From an uncultured Lachnospiraceae bacterium (lineage in GTDB: Bacteria > Bacillota > Clostridia > Lachnospirales > Lachnospiraceae), in the NCBI GenBank assembly GCA_946040795.1, contig CAMGCK010000018.1:1-33265 (forward strand): a stretch of DNA of 33,265 bases, given 5' to 3'. The notes beneath the pieces are model-generated. The model worked only from the letters and a program-made list of their open reading frames with translations. It was not told the DNA's origin and ran no database searches. Position numbers and translations under genes: made by a program. Positions within the stretch are counted from its first letter, which is position 1. Each line of letters starts with the position of its first letter. Shown piece after piece: positions 24,434-32,429 of this stretch.

Positions 24434-25387
24434 GTGCAACAGAACCGTTTACAGAAAATCGTTCTTTCCGCTGTTCTTCTGGCCTCTTTGTGTTTTTCCG
24501 TGTTTTGCACCGGCTGTGCTCCCGGAAAACCGGCCGGCGGAGTGCCCTCTCCCCTGAAAGAAGGCGAGCCGCACCGCGAGACCCGGACCGGACATCTGTT
24601 TCCGGAGGCACCCGGCATCAAAATCACGGAAGACAACGGCGCTGTGATTGATCACTCCAATGTCTCGGAAGGTTATGTCATGCTGAAATATGAGGGCGAC
24701 GCCTCCCGCGTCAAAGCCCAGATCACCGCTCCGGACGATGTCACTTACACCTACACCCTGAAGATCGGCTCCTATGAAGCCTTCCCTCTTCAGGCCGGAA
24801 ACGGCGATTACAAGGTGACGGTCCTCACCCAGGTCGAAAGTACCAAATACGCGGTGATCCTCTCCGACAGCATTCATGTAGAACTGACGGATGAGTATCG
24901 CCCCTTCCTCTACCCCAACCAGTACAGCTGGTATACAGAGGGTACGGACGCATTGAAACTGGGCGCTTCTCTTTCCGACCTGTCCCGGGACGATCTCCAC
25001 TATCTGACGAATGTCTATCACTACATCATTGACAACATCGACTACGATACCGATCTTGCAGCCGAGATCCCGGTAGATTATCTGCCGGACATCGACACCA
25101 CACTGAAAACTCAAAAAGGCATCTGCTTTGACTACGCTTCCCTGATGACCGCTCTGCTCCGTTCACAGGGTATTCCGACCAAGCTGATGGTGGGTTACTC
25201 AGGCACCGTTTACCACGCCTGGATCTCTGTTTACCTGGAAGAGACCGGCTGGGTGGACAATGTCATTCAGTTCAACGGCACATCCTGGTCCCTTATGGAT
25301 CCGACTCTTGCCGCAAGCAATTCCGCAACCGATGTCAAGAAATACATCGGCACGGGAGAAAACTACACCGTATGTTACTGGTACTGA
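24434..25387 (+). CDS. Transglutaminase-like lipoprotein
   Basis: A 317-residue exported protein from a GTG start with GAGGAGG ahead. An N-terminal signal (about 7-27) ends in FCTGC, an imperfect lipobox with Cys28 as the probable lipid attachment site. A beta-rich middle (about 60-155) is followed by a transglutaminase-like papain-fold domain (about 185-317) with the complete triad: Cys231 in KGICFDYASL, His261 in VYHAWISVYL and Asp289 in LMDPTLA. Such proteins act outside the cell as peptidases or protein cross-linkers. Within a pilus-like operon it might process or cross-link pilus subunits or wall peptides; this is inference. All catalytic residues are present. Confidence 0.88.
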   Translation: MQQNRLQKIVLSAVLLASLCFSVFCTGCAPGKPAGGVPSPLKEGEPHRETRTGHLFPEAPGIKITEDNGAVIDHSNVSEGYVMLKYEGDASRVKAQITAPDDVTYTYTLKIGSYEAFPLQAGNGDYKVTVLTQVESTKYAVILSDSIHVELTDEYRPFLYPNQYSWYTEGTDALKLGASLSDLSRDDLHYLTNVYHYIIDNIDYDTDLAAEIPVDYLPDIDTTLKTQKGICFDYASLMTALLRSQGIPTKLMVGYSGTVYHAWISVYLEETGWVDNVIQFNGTSWSLMDPTLAASNSATDVKKYIGTGENYTVCYWY

Positions 25388-25402
25388 TTTCCGGAGGTTC
25401 AC

Positions 25403-26455
25403 GTGAGTAAAGCCAAACACGACAAAATGCTGACAAATACCGAACTTGCCGCTTTCTGCGGTCAGATGGCCCTGATCCTTTGCTCGGGCATTTCCCCGCT
25501 GGAAGGTATTCTGACCATGCTGGAGGACAGCACCGATGCTGCGGAAACACGCATTTTAGAAGCTGTCCGTGACGATCTCATGGAAAACGGCCTGCTGGCC
25601 CACGCGCTGGCATCCACCGGACTCTATCCCGCGTATCTTCTGCAGATGACAGCCATCGGTGAGGAGACCGGAAGTCTGGATGAAACCATGGAAGGTCTTT
25701 CCGCCCATTATGAGCGGGAAGAAAACATCGCCCGCGCGGTAAAAAGTGCCGTCACTTTCCCAATCGTCATGACCGTGATGATGCTGCTTGTTATTTTTGT
25801 ACTTCTGACCCGCGTCATGCCGGTCTTCAGTCAGGTCTATGAACAGCTGGGTACGGAAATGGGCGGCCTCTCCGAGCTTCTTCTGAAGATCGGCCTTAGT
25901 GTGGACCGTTACGGCTTCCTGATCCTCATCCCGCTCGTCGTACTGGCCGTCCTTCTTCTGATTCTGATCAGTTCCGCAAAAGGACGCGCTTTCTGTGAAA
26001 AAACAGCTCGCAAACTGGGACTGAACCGGAAAATAAATGAAAAGATCAGTGCCTGCCGGTTTGCTGCCGGAATGGCTCTTTCTCTCCGCGCAGGTCTGGA
26101 TACCGCCCGGAGTCTGGACCTTGCGGCGGACCTCATTGATTCCCCGGCATTCAGATCCAGACTGAATGCAGTGCGTGACAAGACCGCAGACGGCATGGAT
26201 CTCAGTGCTGCCCTGCACGAGGAAGGCGTGTTCTCCGGCATCTATGCCCGCATGGCAAACATCGGCCAGAAGACCGGTTCCATGGACCGTGTCATGGAAA
26301 AACTGGCTGCGCTGTACGAAGAAGAGATCGATGCCTCCATCAGCAGCAGACTGGCTGCCATCGAGCCGGCACTCGTCATTGTCCTTTCAGTCATCGTCGG
26401 CGCGATCCTTCTCTCCGTCATGCTGCCGCTCATGAGCATCATGTCCACGCTGTAA
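25403..26455 (+). CDS. Type II secretion/type IV pilus platform protein, PilC/GspF family
   Basis: A 350-residue integral membrane protein from a GTG start (GGAGG nine bases ahead). Two T2SSF-type cytoplasmic helical domains (about 15-110 and 205-315) alternate with membrane helices (about 115-138, 165-190 and 322-348). Diagnostic stretches are GEETGSLDETMEGLSAHYE in the first domain and NIGQKTGSMDRVMEKLAALY in the second. These G-E/Q-x-TGS-x-D motifs are standard for PilC/GspF. It forms the inner-membrane base that couples an ATPase to pilin movement. It is somewhat shorter than typical 400-residue PilC, lacking much N-terminal extension. The partner ATPase is at the operon end. Confidence 0.92.
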   Translation: MSKAKHDKMLTNTELAAFCGQMALILCSGISPLEGILTMLEDSTDAAETRILEAVRDDLMENGLLAHALASTGLYPAYLLQMTAIGEETGSLDETMEGLSAHYEREENIARAVKSAVTFPIVMTVMMLLVIFVLLTRVMPVFSQVYEQLGTEMGGLSELLLKIGLSVDRYGFLILIPLVVLAVLLLILISSAKGRAFCEKTARKLGLNRKINEKISACRFAAGMALSLRAGLDTARSLDLAADLIDSPAFRSRLNAVRDKTADGMDLSAALHEEGVFSGIYARMANIGQKTGSMDRVMEKLAALYEEEIDASISSRLAAIEPALVIVLSVIVGAILLSVMLPLMSIMSTL

Positions 26456-26476
26456 GACTGTTTCACAAGAAATCCC

Positions 26477-26496
26477 GCCGCCGTTTTGCAGGCGGC
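26477..26496. repeat. Small GC-rich inverted repeat ahead of pilin-like genes
   Basis: GCCGCC (26477-26482) pairs with GGCGGC (26491-26496) between the PilC-like gene and the first pilin-like gene. There is no T run, so it may tune mRNA stability between platform and subunits rather than end transcription. Confidence 0.45.
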
Positions 26497-26515
26497 ACAG
26501 AAAAAGGAGTTCGCA

Positions 26516-26857
26516 TTGGCCCGTTTCCAGTATCGATCCGGAAAAACAGAACATCGACGCGCAAAGCAGTTCCTGTCCGTTCTGCTCTTTTTGCTGATCC
26601 TGACCGCTTTTCTTTTAAGCACAAAAAGCCTTACAGGCGGTGACCGGATCCGGCAGAAAGAAACGCTGGACCGTGCGCTCGCGCGGACCATTACCGGCTG
26701 CTACGCGATTGAAGGCACGTATCCGGAAAGCATCGACTACATGAAGGAAGCCTATGGCCTCACCTATAACGAGGACCTGTTTTTTGTGGACTACCGGGTG
26801 CCCGGCGGAAACATCCGTCCCACCTATGTGATCCTTGAAAAAGGAGGCGGCCAATGA
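26516..26857 (+). CDS. Pilin-like small membrane protein in type IV pilus operon
   Basis: A 113-residue protein if started at the TTG at 26516, chosen because AAAAAGGAG lies six bases before it. A basic N-terminus is followed by one hydrophobic helix (about 19-38). The outer part contains ITGCYAIEGTYPESIDYMKE and NEDLFFVDYRVPGGNIRP, a pattern I associate with small proteins of Lachnospiraceae pilus-type clusters. No classic prepilin cleavage motif is seen, so it may be an assembly accessory rather than a processed pilin. Its TGA overlaps the next ATG (ATGA), implying coupled translation. Confidence 0.7.
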   Translation: MARFQYRSGKTEHRRAKQFLSVLLFLLILTAFLLSTKSLTGGDRIRQKETLDRALARTITGCYAIEGTYPESIDYMKEAYGLTYNEDLFFVDYRVPGGNIRPTYVILEKGGGQ

Positions 26858-27327
26858 AAAAGAACCGCCATGTCATCGAATTTCTGGCCCCGCTGGCCCT
26901 GTTCTTCGCCTTTGCGCTCAGTGCGCTGATCGTGATTGTTTTCGCGGCGCGGGTGTATAAAAACACGGTGGAAGATTCCGCGCGGAATCACACTGCCGGA
27001 ACGGCGATTGCCTACATCACGGAAAAGATCCACTCCGGCGATACGGAAGGTGCGGTCTCCGTAGGGCGCTTTGACGGGTGCGATGCCCTTCTCCTTCGCT
27101 CAACCTTTTCCGATGACACCTATGTCACCGCCGTTTATCTGAAGGACGGCCAGCTGATGGAACTGTTTATGAAGGAAGGTGCGGATACATCGGCGGATGC
27201 CGGCACTCCGATCCTTCCGCTTTCCGCCTTCCGCGTGGAAGAAACAGACGCCGGTCTGTTCCGTGTGGAATGCACCGATGAAGATCAGCATACAAAAACT
27301 GCGTACATTTCTGTACGCAGCCGATGA
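26854..27327 (+). CDS. DUF4860-type pilin-like protein
   Basis: A 157-residue protein with one N-terminal helix (about 10-32), starting in the ATGA overlap with the previous gene and with AAGGAGG ahead. The external domain has GRFDGCDALLLRSTFSDDTY and VYLKDGQLMELFM, which fits the DUF4860 family found beside type IV pilus genes in Clostridia. Function is not established. By position and topology it is likely a minor pseudopilin or assembly subunit. No prepilin peptidase motif was found, so insertion by its helix alone is possible. Confidence 0.72.
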   Translation: MKKNRHVIEFLAPLALFFAFALSALIVIVFAARVYKNTVEDSARNHTAGTAIAYITEKIHSGDTEGAVSVGRFDGCDALLLRSTFSDDTYVTAVYLKDGQLMELFMKEGADTSADAGTPILPLSAFRVEETDAGLFRVECTDEDQHTKTAYISVRSR

Positions 27328-27351
27328 ACATTTTATAGATCAGGAGCCTGT

Positions 27352-27822
27352 ATGAAGATAAAAAAGCGTTCGCAGACCACCGGTACCTTTCTCCTGGAAC
27401 TGATCCTCGCGATCCTGTTCTTTGCGATCGTCAGCTGTGTCTGCGTCCGATTCTTCGTAAAATCGCATATTTATTCCCGTGACGCCCTGCGGCTGAACCA
27501 CAGCGTATCGGAAATCAGTTCGGTGCTGGAGATCGCCGCTTCCGCTGAGGATCCGGAAACTGTTGTTTCACGCATCAGCGGCGCGTATCCGACCTGCAGT
27601 GTTTACAAGACCGCCGGTTACCAGATCGTCATCTGGTACGATGTCTCTTTTATGCCCTGCACGGAAAAAGACGCTGCTTACTGCCTGTATACCGACATTT
27701 CTGTCGATGAACAGAACTTTTTGAAAACCGACTGTGTCTTTTATACCAATGATCTTACAGAAACGATCTGGTCCGCTCAAACGGTGCATCACGTGCAGGA
27801 GGTGGCAGCCCATGCACAATAA
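27352..27822 (+). CDS. Type IV prepilin-like protein
   Basis: A 156-residue protein with a basic leader and the prepilin signature TTGTFLLELILAILFF: Gly at the processing site, then T-F-L-L-E-L with Glu5, the hallmark of type IV pilin N-termini. The hydrophobic helix runs to about residue 32. The external domain has four Cys residues (about 83, 103, 112, 126) that could form disulfides. AGGAG lies five bases before the ATG. Its last 11 bases overlap the next gene. No prepilin peptidase is encoded in this window, so processing would need one elsewhere. Confidence 0.82.
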   Translation: MKIKKRSQTTGTFLLELILAILFFAIVSCVCVRFFVKSHIYSRDALRLNHSVSEISSVLEIAASAEDPETVVSRISGAYPTCSVYKTAGYQIVIWYDVSFMPCTEKDAAYCLYTDISVDEQNFLKTDCVFYTNDLTETIWSAQTVHHVQEVAAHAQ

Positions 27823-28294
27823 CACCACCTTCCCCTTCATGAACATCGGATCATCGTCGCTCCTGGTGATTTTCCTGGCGCTCTGCCTTTCCACGTTTTC
27901 CGTGCTGGCAGTTTCTTCTGCGCGCAGTGACTATACCTTCAGCAAAAAAGCGGCCGATCAGCGCCTGGCTTATTACGAAGCTTCCAACACCGCAGAAGAG
28001 ATGCTGGCAGATCTGGACGTCTGGATTCAGGCGGCACGCATCGATTCCTTTGCCGTTTCTTCCACAAAGGGCTTCACTTTCGCGCTTGCTGCGCGGCTTG
28101 ACAATGAATACACCTATGATACCGTGAACCAGCTGATCTTTTTCAGCGTTCCCATGACCGATACCCGGATTCTTTCCGTGACCGTCCGAGTCGAACCCCG
28201 TGAAAGTGCCCGCCGCTACACCGTGACCCGTTGGTCTGCAGAAAACACCGCCGACTGGTCCGCCGATGACACAATGGAACTCTACCGTCCCTGA
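27812..28294 (+). CDS. Pilin-like membrane protein in type IV pilus operon
   Basis: A 160-residue protein. The ATG at 27812 (MHNNTTFPFMNIG) has GGAGG upstream and lies inside the end of the previous gene, so the two are translationally coupled. One hydrophobic helix (about 15-36) precedes a helical stretch with AYYEASNTAEEMLADLDVW and a beta-rich end with VTVRVEPRESARRYTVTRW. The layout is that of PilX/GspK-like minor pilins, which cap or start a fibre. Similarity to a named family cannot be settled by eye. Confidence 0.7.
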   Translation: MHNNTTFPFMNIGSSSLLVIFLALCLSTFSVLAVSSARSDYTFSKKAADQRLAYYEASNTAEEMLADLDVWIQAARIDSFAVSSTKGFTFALAARLDNEYTYDTVNQLIFFSVPMTDTRILSVTVRVEPRESARRYTVTRWSAENTADWSADDTMELYRP

Positions 28295-28322
28295 CCCAAA
28301 TACAGAATTGAGGAAATATTCC

Positions 28323-29378
28323 ATGACGATCAATGAACTGCTTGAACAAGCCGTAACCGATAAAGCCTCCGACCTTTTCCTGGTGGCCGGCCGTCCTGCT
28401 TCTGTCCGTATAAGCGGAAAGATGTGCAGCATGAACGACATCCGCCTGATGCCGAACGATACCTATGAGCTGATCCGTGAGATCTACGAGATTGCCCGCC
28501 GCGACATGTCCTCCTTTGAAAAGACCGGGGACGATGACTTTGCTTTTGCGCTCCCGGGCCTGTCCCGTTTCCGTATCAGTGCCTACCGTCAGCGCGGCTC
28601 CTGCTCCGCAGTCATCCGCATCATCACATTCACGGTCCCGGATTCCCGTGAACTGGGCATTCCGGATAACATCATGGAATTCGCGAACCTCCGCAAGGGC
28701 CTGGTTCTCGTGACGGGTTCTGCGGGCTCCGGAAAATCCACCACGCTGGCCTGCATCGTGGACCGCATCAACAAGACCCAGGAAAAGCACATCATCACCC
28801 TGGAGGATCCGCTGGAATTCCTGCACAAGCATGACCGCAGCATTATTTCCCAGCGCGAGATCGATGTCGATACGGAAAGTTATGTCAAAGCGCTCCGTGC
28901 AGCACTGCGTCAGAGCCCCGATGTCATTCTTCTTGGGGAAATGCGTGATTACGAGACCATCAATGTGGCCATGACCGCAGCGGAGACGGGCCACCTGCTT
29001 TTCTCCACGCTGCATACGATCGGCGCGGTAAATACCATTGACCGCATCATTGATGTCTTCCCGGCCAACCAGCAGCGCCAGATTGCCACCCAGCTTTCCA
29101 TGGTCCTGAACGCCATCGTTTCACAGCAGCTGGTTCCGGATGTCAACGGAACCCCGATCCCGGTCTTTGAGATCATGACTGTGACTACCGCCATCCGCAA
29201 CATGATCCGGGAAAACAAAGTTGCACAGATTGAAGGTCAGCTGTATTCTTCCTTCCGTCCGGACATGATCTCCATGGATCAGAGCCTTCTGAAGCTCTAC
29301 CGCGATAAGCGCATTACCCGGGAAACAGCGCTGCACTATGCAACGAATCCGGAGTTCCTTGAAAAGAAACTGATTTGA
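28323..29378 (+). CDS. pilT: PilT-type pilus/secretion ATPase
   Basis: A 351-residue hexameric secretion ATPase. Walker A is GSAGSGKST (132-140), the Asp box is ITLEDPLE (158-165), Walker B is VILLGEMRD (201-209), and the His box carries His224 and His231. The C-terminal AIRNMIRENKVAQIEGQLYS is the PilT hallmark. Length and absence of an N-terminal GspE_N domain fit PilT, usually the retraction motor. The ATG at 28323 follows GAGG. It is the last gene of the operon, and no PilB/GspE assembly ATPase is present, so it either powers both steps or works with an ATPase encoded elsewhere. Confidence 0.93.
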   Translation: MTINELLEQAVTDKASDLFLVAGRPASVRISGKMCSMNDIRLMPNDTYELIREIYEIARRDMSSFEKTGDDDFAFALPGLSRFRISAYRQRGSCSAVIRIITFTVPDSRELGIPDNIMEFANLRKGLVLVTGSAGSGKSTTLACIVDRINKTQEKHIITLEDPLEFLHKHDRSIISQREIDVDTESYVKALRAALRQSPDVILLGEMRDYETINVAMTAAETGHLLFSTLHTIGAVNTIDRIIDVFPANQQRQIATQLSMVLNAIVSQQLVPDVNGTPIPVFEIMTVTTAIRNMIRENKVAQIEGQLYSSFRPDMISMDQSLLKLYRDKRITRETALHYATNPEFLEKKLI

Positions 29379-29386
29379 TCTTCACT

Positions 29387-29863
29387 TCAGTTCACAAGGT
29401 CCGCATATGTGAAGGGCACCATTATTGAAAGTGCTTCGGGATCCACTTCCACCTGATAACCGATTTTTCCTGCGCTGAAAATGATCGTATCGTACAGCAT
29501 GGCCGTTTCTTCAATAAATGTGGGGAACATTTTTTTCATGCCGATGGGAGAACAGCCGCCGTGAATATAGCCCGTGAGCGGCAGAAGTTCCTTCTGAGGG
29601 ATCATTTCAATGCTCTTCTCCCCGGCAGCCTGCGCAGCCTTCCGAAGTTCCAGTTCCTCGCCCACCGGAATTACAAAAACGTAGTATCCGCCGGATTTTC
29701 CGCGCGTCACCAGCGTTTTGAACACCTGCGCCGGATCCTGCTTCAGGTAGGCCGCGATCTCCGTTCCTTTGGTAGACGGATAATCGATGTAACAGTAACT
29801 TTTATATTCCACGCCGCTCTGCTCAAGGAGCCGCATGACATTTGTCTTTTCAGGTTTTGCCAT
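29387..29863 (-). CDS. ybaK: Cys-tRNA(Pro)/Cys-tRNA(Cys) deacylase, YbaK/EbsC family
   Basis: A 158-residue cytoplasmic editing enzyme. I chose the ATG at 29863 (MAKPEKTNVMRLL), since AAGGAA is seven bases upstream. The catalytic Lys49 is in AQVFKTLVTRG, and GGCSPIGMKKMFPTFIEE forms the substrate loop, both typical of the YbaK fold. It removes Cys mischarged onto tRNA(Pro). It is convergent with the pilT gene, whose stop lies eight bases away, and has a hairpin just upstream of its start. Confidence 0.93.
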   Translation of the reverse strand: MAKPEKTNVMRLLEQSGVEYKSYCYIDYPSTKGTEIAAYLKQDPAQVFKTLVTRGKSGGYYVFVIPVGEELELRKAAQAAGEKSIEMIPQKELLPLTGYIHGGCSPIGMKKMFPTFIEETAMLYDTIIFSAGKIGYQVEVDPEALSIMVPFTYADLVN

Positions 29864-29881
29864 AATATCATTCCTTTTCAT

Positions 29882-29916
29882 ACAGCCTGCCGCATAAAAC
29901 GGCGGGCTGTTTTGTT
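29882..29916 (+). terminator. Hairpin terminator, plus orientation
   Basis: An 11-base stem (29882-29892 with 29900-29910; one mismatch) is followed by TTTGTTT on the plus strand. It could stop the pilus operon transcript after it has crossed the convergent ybaK gene, thereby making antisense RNA to ybaK. Confidence 0.65.
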
Positions 29917-29925
29917 TCATCCGGT

Positions 29926-30888
29926 TCAGTCGTCCTGACCTTCGTAGTTGAGCATTTCCGCCTCTTCCTTGGTAATGGGCGCTTTGCTCCAGTCGATGTA
30001 CTGCTCCGTATACGCGTAGTCGATGATACGGAAGGATTTCAGACGGCCATCGGCAGCACGTTCATAAAAACTGATGCCCGGCTCGGACAGACGGTTTCGT
30101 TCCGCACGGCCGCGGCGTGTAACCGTCTGCTCCCATTCCACGCAGCAGATGCGTCCGTCATCAATGAAATGCTCCATGCGAAGTCCCACAATGGCTCCGA
30201 TGGGATCACCCTTGACACCGTTTGCCACAGCCTCATCGCGCTGCCTCAGAAGTTCGGCACGGGTAGTCTTGTAAATGGTATCCTCCGGACCATATGCGCC
30301 CATCAGAATCTCTTCTTCATCCGTCATGAGCTCGGGAATGTTGATCATGCCCTCTTCCATGACCAGCTTAAAATAGTGCGGCATGACACCGGACGCCATT
30401 TCCAGGCGGAGCTCCAGTGTCTTTGTGGGCGGGAAGATGGGTTTTCTGTACTTCGGATAGCTCTGGATCCACATACAATGTACATACATGCGGACTTCAT
30501 CCAGCTTCTGACGGCGGCCGCGGATATCGGCGGCAAGTGCCATCGGGATCTCTTTTACCGAACCGTCCTTCATCTGCAAAATGAAACAGAATTCCAGTGC
30601 GGCACGCATGCCGGCGTGGATCTGAGTGCAGATCTCCACTTCACCGCTGACAGCCTCAAAAGCGCCGTACCACTCACGCACGCAGGCCCGGATTTCCTCC
30701 AGCCCTTCATAGCGGCCATGCGCGGTATCGACCGCTGAACGACCGCCAAACTGCTTCTCTTCTTCAAAAAGTGCCAGAACACCTTCTTCATCTCCGTTCG
30801 CAAGCGCCTGCAGGAACTTGACCTCCGGGGACTCCTGATCTGCGACACGGCCTTCACCGCCGTACTGCTGACCGAATTTACTCTTCAT
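29926..30888 (-). CDS. Hypothetical protein, possibly double NTF2/SnoaL-like
   Basis: A 320-residue soluble protein starting at the ATG at 30888 (MKSKFGQQYGG) with GGGAGG ahead. The N-terminal half (about 25-135) starts VKFLQALANGDEEGVLALFEEE and GRYEGLEEIRACVREW, a pattern of NTF2/SnoaL-like cone folds, and the second half (about 170-310) again holds a helix and strands such as ICCVEWEQTVTRRG and FYERAADGRLKSFRIIDY. A two-domain NTF2-like protein is therefore suggested. I do not recognise a named family, and function is unknown. It is 62 bases upstream of ybaK and may be cotranscribed with it. Confidence 0.65.
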   Translation of the reverse strand: MKSKFGQQYGGEGRVADQESPEVKFLQALANGDEEGVLALFEEEKQFGGRSAVDTAHGRYEGLEEIRACVREWYGAFEAVSGEVEICTQIHAGMRAALEFCFILQMKDGSVKEIPMALAADIRGRRQKLDEVRMYVHCMWIQSYPKYRKPIFPPTKTLELRLEMASGVMPHYFKLVMEEGMINIPELMTDEEEILMGAYGPEDTIYKTTRAELLRQRDEAVANGVKGDPIGAIVGLRMEHFIDDGRICCVEWEQTVTRRGRAERNRLSEPGISFYERAADGRLKSFRIIDYAYTEQYIDWSKAPITKEEAEMLNYEGQDD

Positions 30889-30913
30889 AACAGTACCTCC
30901 CTGCTCCTTCCGG

Positions 30914-30933
30914 CCTGCGTCCTGTGACGCAGG
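30914..30933. repeat. Perfect hairpin in leader of the hypothetical gene
   Basis: CCTGCGT (30914-30920) pairs with ACGCAGG (30927-30933) around a six-base loop, between promoter and ribosome binding site of the minus-strand gene at 29926-30888. Confidence 0.55.
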
Positions 30934-30946
30934 TCTTGTTAACCGG

Positions 30947-30955
30947 ATTATAACA
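30947..30955 (-). promoter_or_regulatory. Extended -10 promoter of the hypothetical gene
   Basis: On the minus strand TGTTATAAT gives a perfect -10 box with the TGn extension. The -35 region (about GTGTCA) is weak, as is usual for extended -10 promoters. Confidence 0.65.
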
Positions 30956-31002
30956 CGATTTTTTCCGGCTGACACGCTCCCTGGAAAATATATATCGATT
31001 TC

Positions 31003-31031
31003 TTTACATCAGTCGGGCTTCGTGGTACATT
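31003..31031 (+). promoter_or_regulatory. Probable promoter of the leader ORF and MFS gene
   Basis: TTTACA (31003-31008) and TACATT (31026-31031) are separated by 17 bases, 18 bases before the leader ORF start. The -10 box is only a partial match. Confidence 0.5.
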
Positions 31032-31049
31032 TATGGATGGTGTGAGGCC

Positions 31050-31121
31050 ATGACAAAGGGACTTCTTGCTGAAGAGTACTTCCCTGTTGTTAATCCGGCG
31101 GCCTTATCACGTACAACATGA
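31050..31121 (+). CDS. 23-codon leader ORF coupled to MFS gene
   Basis: ATG at 31050, with GTGAGG eight bases upstream, opens a 23-residue peptide beginning MTKGLLAEEYFP and ending ALSRTT. Its TGA overlaps the MFS start (ATGA at 31118-31121). The MFS start has no ribosome binding site of its own, so ribosomes probably arrive by finishing this ORF. No run of one amino acid suggests classic attenuation. It may simply be a coupling device. Confidence 0.55.
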   Translation: MTKGLLAEEYFPVVNPAALSRTT

Positions 31122-32380
31122 TGAATTCTGCAAAAAAAGATCTGACGGCGGGCTTCTCCGTCTTAAATACCGTATACTGGGTCGGCTTTGCTGCCACCGG
31201 AGCCTTCTCCAGTTCTTTCCTGCTCCACGCCGGACTGACAAACAGTGAGATCGGCCTGGTTCTGGCGCTGGGATGCGTGCTGGCAGCGATCCTGCAGCCG
31301 CTTCTTTCAACTATCGCCGACCAACCGGAAAGCCCTTCCATCCGGGTATTTCTGCTGATTCTCGGCGCGGTCCAGTTTGCCACGGGACTTGCCGTTCTGT
31401 TTGCCGGACGCGCCGCTGTTCAAACAGGAGCGCGTGCCCTGCAGCTTATCACAGCTTTTTTTTACGCCATTGCCATGATGCTCATCATGCTGCTTCAGCC
31501 CTTCATCAACGCGCTCAGCATGGAGTGCCTGAATCAGGGATATCGATTGAATTTCGGAGCCAGCAAAGCCATCAGCTCGCTGGGCTATGCCGGGACCTCC
31601 TATGTACTGGGCATGCTGGTGTCAGCCTTCGGACACGATGCCATCCCGATCTGCATTACGATGGCCTGCGTCCTGTTTTTTATTTCGGTCTTTGTCTTTC
31701 CATTTAAAAAGACTGTACCTGCTGCCGGTCAGGCGCTCAGTGAGCAGGCAAACGATGCCGCTTCCTCAGCGTCCTCATCTCAAAAACAGGGAACCGGTGC
31801 CATTGCCTTTTTCCGGAAATATCCGCGGTTCGGCGTGCTGCTTCTTTGCTGCATGGCCATTTACCTCGGGCACACTGTGCTGAACAGTTTTATTCTTCAG
31901 ATCATCGAGCCCATTGGCGGAGGCAGCGCCGAAATGGGAACCTCAGCAGCCATCGCAGCACTTGCAGAGCTTCCCACATTGTTCTTTTTTTCCGTTATGG
32001 TTAAAAAAGTCCGCTGTGATATCTGGCTTCGTATGTCCGGTGTATTCTTTACATTAAAGCTGCTTTTCTCCATGCTCGCAACCAGTGTCATGGGTTATTA
32101 TTTTGTCCAGCTTTTCCAGGTTGGAGGGTGGGCTCTCATCGCAGTTTCCATTGTGTACTACGTCAACGCAAAAATGGAACGTGAGGATGTTGTCAAGGGC
32201 CAGGGATATGCAGCCATGTCGTACACAGTCGGCAATGTGCTGGGTTCGCTTCTGGGCGGCCGGCTTCTGGATGCTGCGGGCGTTCATACACTGCTTGCCG
32301 TCACAACGGTCCTCAGTGCCATCGGCGCATGTGTCATGATCTTTGCCGCTGAAAAGACCGAGAAAGTGGCCGGTCAGTAA
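31118..32380 (+). CDS. MFS transporter, LacY/NupG-like (MFS_1-like)
   Basis: A 420-residue protein with about twelve hydrophobic helices in two six-helix halves, split by a polar Ser/Ala/Gln-rich loop near residue 205-228. The N-terminus TVYWVGFAATGAFSSSFLL with the GLTNSEIGLVLALG segment is characteristic of the MFS_1-like group related to LacY, nucleoside and 3-phenylpropionate permeases. The C-terminal half has SYTVGNVLGSLLGGRLLDAAG. It would move a small molecule with protons; the substrate cannot be told. Translation seems coupled to a 23-codon leader ORF. No terminator separates it from the next gene. Confidence 0.88.
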   Translation: MMNSAKKDLTAGFSVLNTVYWVGFAATGAFSSSFLLHAGLTNSEIGLVLALGCVLAAILQPLLSTIADQPESPSIRVFLLILGAVQFATGLAVLFAGRAAVQTGARALQLITAFFYAIAMMLIMLLQPFINALSMECLNQGYRLNFGASKAISSLGYAGTSYVLGMLVSAFGHDAIPICITMACVLFFISVFVFPFKKTVPAAGQALSEQANDAASSASSSQKQGTGAIAFFRKYPRFGVLLLCCMAIYLGHTVLNSFILQIIEPIGGGSAEMGTSAAIAALAELPTLFFFSVMVKKVRCDIWLRMSGVFFTLKLLFSMLATSVMGYYFVQLFQVGGWALIAVSIVYYVNAKMEREDVVKGQGYAAMSYTVGNVLGSLLGGRLLDAAGVHTLLAVTTVLSAIGACVMIFAAEKTEKVAGQ

Positions 32381-32394
32381 ATCATTAAAACAAA

Positions 32395-32411
32395 TGATCA
32401 ACCTGTGATCA
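32395..32411. promoter_or_regulatory. Small inverted repeat before the last gene
   Basis: Two TGATCA boxes spaced by five bases lie ten bases before the ribosome binding site of the gene at 32430. It could be an operator or chance. Confidence 0.3.
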
Positions 32412-32429
32412 CACAGAAAGGAGTATTCC

